Below are positions 6,428 to 8,686 of a DNA stretch of 8,686 nt, piece after piece (position 1 is the stretch's first letter; every line of letters starts with the position of its first letter). Made by a program: the position numbers and the translations under genes. The notes beneath the pieces are model-generated. The model had not been told where the DNA came from. It searched no databases and saw only the letters and a list, made by a program, of their open reading frames with translations. Source of the stretch: Bacteroidaceae bacterium (GTDB taxonomy: Bacteria > Bacteroidota > Bacteroidia > Bacteroidales > Bacteroidaceae); NCBI GenBank assembly GCA_030843315.1, contig JAUUPT010000112.1:1-8686 (forward strand), given 5' to 3'.

Positions 6428-6455
6428 TAGTATTAACCAAAACCGTAGTGCATGA
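6354..6455 (+). CDS. 33-codon small ORF overlapping the thioredoxin-like gene
   Basis: The frame runs from ATG at 6354 to TGA at 6453-6455 and encodes 33 residues beginning MNSYSLQGLKRRCSGKKSLL. It is strongly basic (KRR at 10-12, KK at 16-17) with one Cys at 13 and no membrane segment. It is the first ORF after the predicted transcription start. Its TGA overlaps the ATG of the next gene as ATGA, the arrangement typical of translational coupling, and the next gene has no Shine-Dalgarno of its own. It could be a real small protein or a regulatory leader ORF. I do not recognise a family, and at this length an open frame can occur by chance, so support rests on promoter placement and the exact overlap. 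Confidence 0.45.
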   Translation: MNSYSLQGLKRRCSGKKSLLKAVPDSINQNRSA

Positions 6456-6952
6456 AATATGCTAAATGGATTTTTGTTGTATTACTAATAGGTTCCTTGA
6501 CTTCTTTTGTAGAAAAAGACAAACCTACCGGAGGTTTGAGTGTGGGTGACATAGCCCCGGACTTTAAAGTCCAATCTATGTCGGCCGGGCAATCCAAAAC
6601 CGACCTTTCTGCTTTGAAAGGCAAATATGTATTGCTTAGCTTTTGGGCAAGTTACGATGCGCAGTCCCGGATGCAGAACGCAAGTTTGAGCAATGCGCTT
6701 CGCTCTACCGCCCGCAATGATGTGGAAATGGTTTCAGTTTCGTTCGATGAGTATCGATCCATCTTCGAAGAAACCGTTCGTAAGGACCAAATAGTTACGC
6801 CCACTTGTTTCGTGGAAACTAAAGGCGAATCTTCCGGCCTCTTTAAAAAGTATCGCTTAGGCCGCGGATTTACAAACTATTTACTGGATGATAATGGTGT
6901 TATTATTGCCAAAGACATCTCTGCTGCAGAACTTTCTGCTTACCTGAATTAA
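6452..6952 (+). CDS. TlpA/redoxin-like exported protein without the CXXC motif
   Basis: The 166-residue protein has an N-terminal hydrophobic segment (MKYAKWIFVVLLIGSLTSFV) that fits an export signal or anchor. There is no lipobox cysteine. The rest has the TlpA-type thioredoxin layout: LSVGDIAPDFKVQSMSAG (29-46), DLSALKGKYVLLSFWAS (51-67), then the helix after the active site, and LLDDNGVIIAKD (144-155) matching the C-terminal strands. At the active site, where FWASWCGPCR is usual, this protein has FWASYDAQSR (64-73), so both redox cysteines are replaced (Asp69 and Ser72). The usual cis-proline position is Thr141 (RGFTNYLL). The only cysteine is Cys119. It is therefore unlikely to be a disulfide oxidoreductase. 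A binding or structural role in the periplasm, or a one-cysteine function, is possible. It appears to be co-transcribed and coupled with the small ORF upstream. Confidence 0.82.
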   Translation: MKYAKWIFVVLLIGSLTSFVEKDKPTGGLSVGDIAPDFKVQSMSAGQSKTDLSALKGKYVLLSFWASYDAQSRMQNASLSNALRSTARNDVEMVSVSFDEYRSIFEETVRKDQIVTPTCFVETKGESSGLFKKYRLGRGFTNYLLDDNGVIIAKDISAAELSAYLN

Positions 6953-6999
6953 GCCTGTGGCTTAAGAACTTGTAAGATGAGAGTAAGGGTGTTCCCTTA
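6949..6999 (+). other. Two small hairpins after the thioredoxin-like stop codon
   Basis: TTAAGCC/GGCTTAA (6949-6955 with 6959-6965, loop TGT) covers the stop codon. TAAGGG/CCCTTA (6984-6989 with 6994-6999, loop TGTT) follows it. Neither has a T-tract, so they are not intrinsic terminators. They might stabilise the mRNA 3' end ahead of the true terminator at 7060. Confidence 0.4.
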
Positions 7000-7059
7000 G
7001 ACCGGTACCTTTACTGATAAAAAGAGAACAGAACAAAAGAGGAAAATGAATACAACAAA

Positions 7060-7103
7060 AAGCCCCGCCTGCACTTGTGGCAACACAAGAGCAGGCGGGG
7101 CTT
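7060..7103. terminator. Strong bidirectional terminator between the thioredoxin-like gene and lptG-like
   Basis: AAGCCCCGCCTGC (7060-7072) pairs perfectly with 7091-7103. After one A/A mismatch, CTTGTG pairs with CACAAG around a GCAA tetraloop (7080-7083). T residues follow on the minus strand (complement of 7056-7059) and a looser T-rich stretch on the plus strand (7104-7112). The two flanking genes converge here and the lptG-like stop is 24 bases away. Confidence 0.92.
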
Positions 7104-7127
7104 CTTATTTTCTGTCCGGTTCCTCTG

Positions 7128-8264
7128 TTATTTCGGTGCCTTCCGGTACAGGTAGAATGCGATGAATGCGTAGAGCACGTTCGGTATCCATACGGCGATT
7201 GCCGGAGGTACATTACCGTTTACGGCAAAGGTGGAGGCAATAGTCTGGAACAGGATGTAAGAGAAACTCAATGCCAGACCTATACCTAAGTGAAGCCCCA
7301 TTCCCCCTTTCGTCTTTTTGGAGGACAGGGACACACCGATCAGCGTCAGGATGAAGGAGGCAAACGACATGGCAATGCGCTTATGGTATTCTATCTCAAA
7401 CTCCTTGATATTGGCAAAGCCCCGTTGCCGTTGCCGGTCGATGTACTCGCTTAGCTGCGGGCTGGTCATCATTTCCTGCTGATTGCTCATTATCAGGAAA
7501 TCTGCGGGTTCCATAAAGAGGGTCGTATCGATGCGTTCTCCTTTCGTAATGCTTTCTTTCATTCCGTCCATCTGGCGGATCATGTAGTCTTTGACAATCC
7601 ATTTATGTATGGCGGTAGTATCATAAGTAATGGAACGTGCCGTGAGGTGGGAAACCAGCTGTTTGTCGTTGAACTTATCCAAAGAGAAGCGGTAGCCGGT
7701 CTTGCTGTAGTCCTCGAATCGCTCTATATAGGCAATCACTCCCGAATCTACTTCCAACTGGATATTTCGTGCCGTATTCTGCTTACGGGGCTTGTAATAC
7801 TTATCTTCGAAGTTGATACGCGTCACACTGCCCTTCGGGATAATGTAGGAACCCAGGCAGAACGTAACCACAGCGATGATTGCCGCCGACACCATATAGG
7901 GGCGCAACATCCGCTTGAAGCTCATACCTGTGGAGAACATGGCTATGATTTCCGAGTTCTCCGCCAGTTTGGAAGTAAAGAAGATTACCGCAATAAAGAC
8001 GAACAGCGGACTGAACAGATTGGCGAAGTAGGGGATGAAGTTCAGATAATAATCAAAGACAATGGCATTCCACGGTGCTTCGTGCGACATGAAACGGTCC
8101 ATCTTCTCATTGAAGTCGAACACTACCGCGATGGAGATAATCAGCACGATAGCAAAGAAGTACGTACCGAGGAACTTCTTGATGATGTACCAGTCCAGCA
8201 GCTTCAGGAACTTACCGCCCGGCAGCTTGATATTCTTCCATATCTTCCAGTCAAACTTTCTCAT
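7128..8264 (-). CDS. LptF/LptG family permease (YjgP/YjgQ)
   Basis: The family forms the inner-membrane half of the LptB2FG ABC transporter that extracts lipopolysaccharide and passes it to LptC and LptA. The 378-residue protein has the expected layout. There are three N-terminal membrane segments (about 34-50, 80-97 and 124-142), a periplasmic beta-rich domain (about 145-290) and three C-terminal segments (about 297-315, 325-345 and 355-373). The conserved EYHKRIAMSFASFILTLIG (292-310) and SSKKTKGGMG (314-323) are typical. The ATG at 8264 is chosen because it overlaps the tgt TGA as ATGA. The in-frame ATG at 8303 would add 13 residues and overlap tgt by 43 bases. LptF and LptG cannot be separated with certainty from one paralogue; Bacteroides usually encodes this one next to tgt. 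Translation is probably coupled to tgt, which carries a premature stop here. Confidence 0.9.
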   Translation of the reverse strand: MRKFDWKIWKNIKLPGGKFLKLLDWYIIKKFLGTYFFAIVLIISIAVVFDFNEKMDRFMSHEAPWNAIVFDYYLNFIPYFANLFSPLFVFIAVIFFTSKLAENSEIIAMFSTGMSFKRMLRPYMVSAAIIAVVTFCLGSYIIPKGSVTRINFEDKYYKPRKQNTARNIQLEVDSGVIAYIERFEDYSKTGYRFSLDKFNDKQLVSHLTARSITYDTTAIHKWIVKDYMIRQMDGMKESITKGERIDTTLFMEPADFLIMSNQQEMMTSPQLSEYIDRQRQRGFANIKEFEIEYHKRIAMSFASFILTLIGVSLSSKKTKGGMGLHLGIGLALSFSYILFQTIASTFAVNGNVPPAIAVWIPNVLYAFIAFYLYRKAPK

Positions 8265-8686
8265 AGTCTCGTTGATACGCGTTTCACCATCATCGGTTTC
8301 CATGTAGAGAAGTCACCGGCAATGATATGTTTGCGGGCTTCGCCCACTAACCATAAATAGAATGCTAAATTATGAATGGAAGCTATCTGCATGGCAAGCA
8401 GCTCTTGTGCATGGAACAAATGACGCAGATAGGCTTTGCTGTACATCAGGTCTACGTATGAAGCGCCATCTGCCTCGATGGGCGAGAAGTCCATTTCCCA
8501 TTTCTTATTGCGCATATTGATGATGCCGTCCTTAGTGAATAGCATTCCGTTTCGTCCGTTGCGGGTAGGCATCACACAGTCGAACATATCGACACCGCGT
8601 TCAATACCTTCCAAGATATTTACGGGAGTTCATACGCCCATCAGATAGCGGGGCTTGTCTTTGGGTAGTATCCCGTTCACCAATTC
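8261..8686 (-). pseudogene. tgt: tRNA-guanine transglycosylase, C-terminal part, interrupted by an in-frame TGA (5' end outside window)
   Basis: Tgt exchanges guanine 34 of GUN-anticodon tRNAs for a queuosine precursor or queuine. From the right edge the frame reads ELVNGILPKDKPRYLMGV, then TGA at 8632-8630, then TPVNILEGIERGVDMFDCVM. Family members have a glycine at the stop position (GVGTP/GVGKP), so a single G-to-T change from GGA would explain it. After the stop, the frame stays open to the true end at 8261-8263. It contains DMFDCVMPTRNGRNG with the nucleophilic aspartate (8579-8581), YSKAYLRHLF and IASIHNLAFYLWL. Where many bacterial Tgt proteins have the zinc ligands CxCxxC, this one has GASYVD; the histidine ligand (8372-8374) remains. 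A downstream TTG at 8614 could only start a fragment without the substrate-binding barrel. A sequencing or assembly error is a real alternative. Confidence 0.78.

Noticed and set aside
7047..7166. Small ORF beginning MNTTKSPACTCGN before the lptG-like stop
   Set aside because: It crosses the strong terminator hairpin and overlaps the end of the permease on the opposite strand.
7605..8360. 251-codon plus-strand ORF opposite the LptF/G gene
   Set aside because: It is the antisense shadow of a clear membrane permease gene and shows no family resemblance; the same applies to 1771-2481 opposite ugd and 3971-4450 opposite the helicase.

Overview
The window looks like chromosomal DNA of a Bacteroides-type bacterium. 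Five sites match the Bacteroidetes -7 promoter element TAnnTTTG. Strong Shine-Dalgarno sequences are mostly absent. Several proteins are of types familiar from Bacteroides: an HU-CCDC81 protein, a RhlE-like helicase with a Gly/Arg/Asn tail, SerB with a long N-terminal ACT region, and an LptF/G permease directly behind tgt. The species cannot be fixed from sequence alone. I see no phage, insertion sequence, CRISPR array, rRNA or tRNA gene.

Layout. At 1-515 (-) lies the 5' part of an HU-CCDC81 gene that runs off the left edge. Divergent from it is a (+) operon: rmlC (645-1193), a UDP-glucose 6-dehydrogenase gene (1198-2511) and a lipoprotein of unknown function (2532-3329), ended by a bidirectional terminator. 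Convergent to that operon are a RhlE-like DEAD-box helicase (3359-4636, -) and serB (4765-5994, -). Between these two sit a large palindromic terminator and the helicase promoter. The region 5995-6353 has no gene. It holds the serB promoter, a 22-bp tandem repeat array (6074-6183) and a well-formed promoter (6287-6319). That promoter drives a transcript with a likely 33-codon small ORF (6354-6455) that overlaps, as ATGA, a thioredoxin-fold protein lacking its CXXC motif (6452-6952). A strong bidirectional terminator (7060-7103) separates this from lptG-like (7128-8264, -) and the 3' part of tgt (8261-8686, -).

Functionally this is mostly housekeeping: nucleotide-sugar production for surface polysaccharide (RmlC, Ugd), serine biosynthesis (SerB), RNA remodelling (RhlE), LPS transport (LptG-like) and tRNA queuosine modification (Tgt). 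The points most worth a second look are an in-frame TGA that interrupts tgt at 8630-8632, the overlapping small ORF and structured leader before the cysteine-poor thioredoxin-like gene, and the 22-bp iteron-like array between two divergent promoters.
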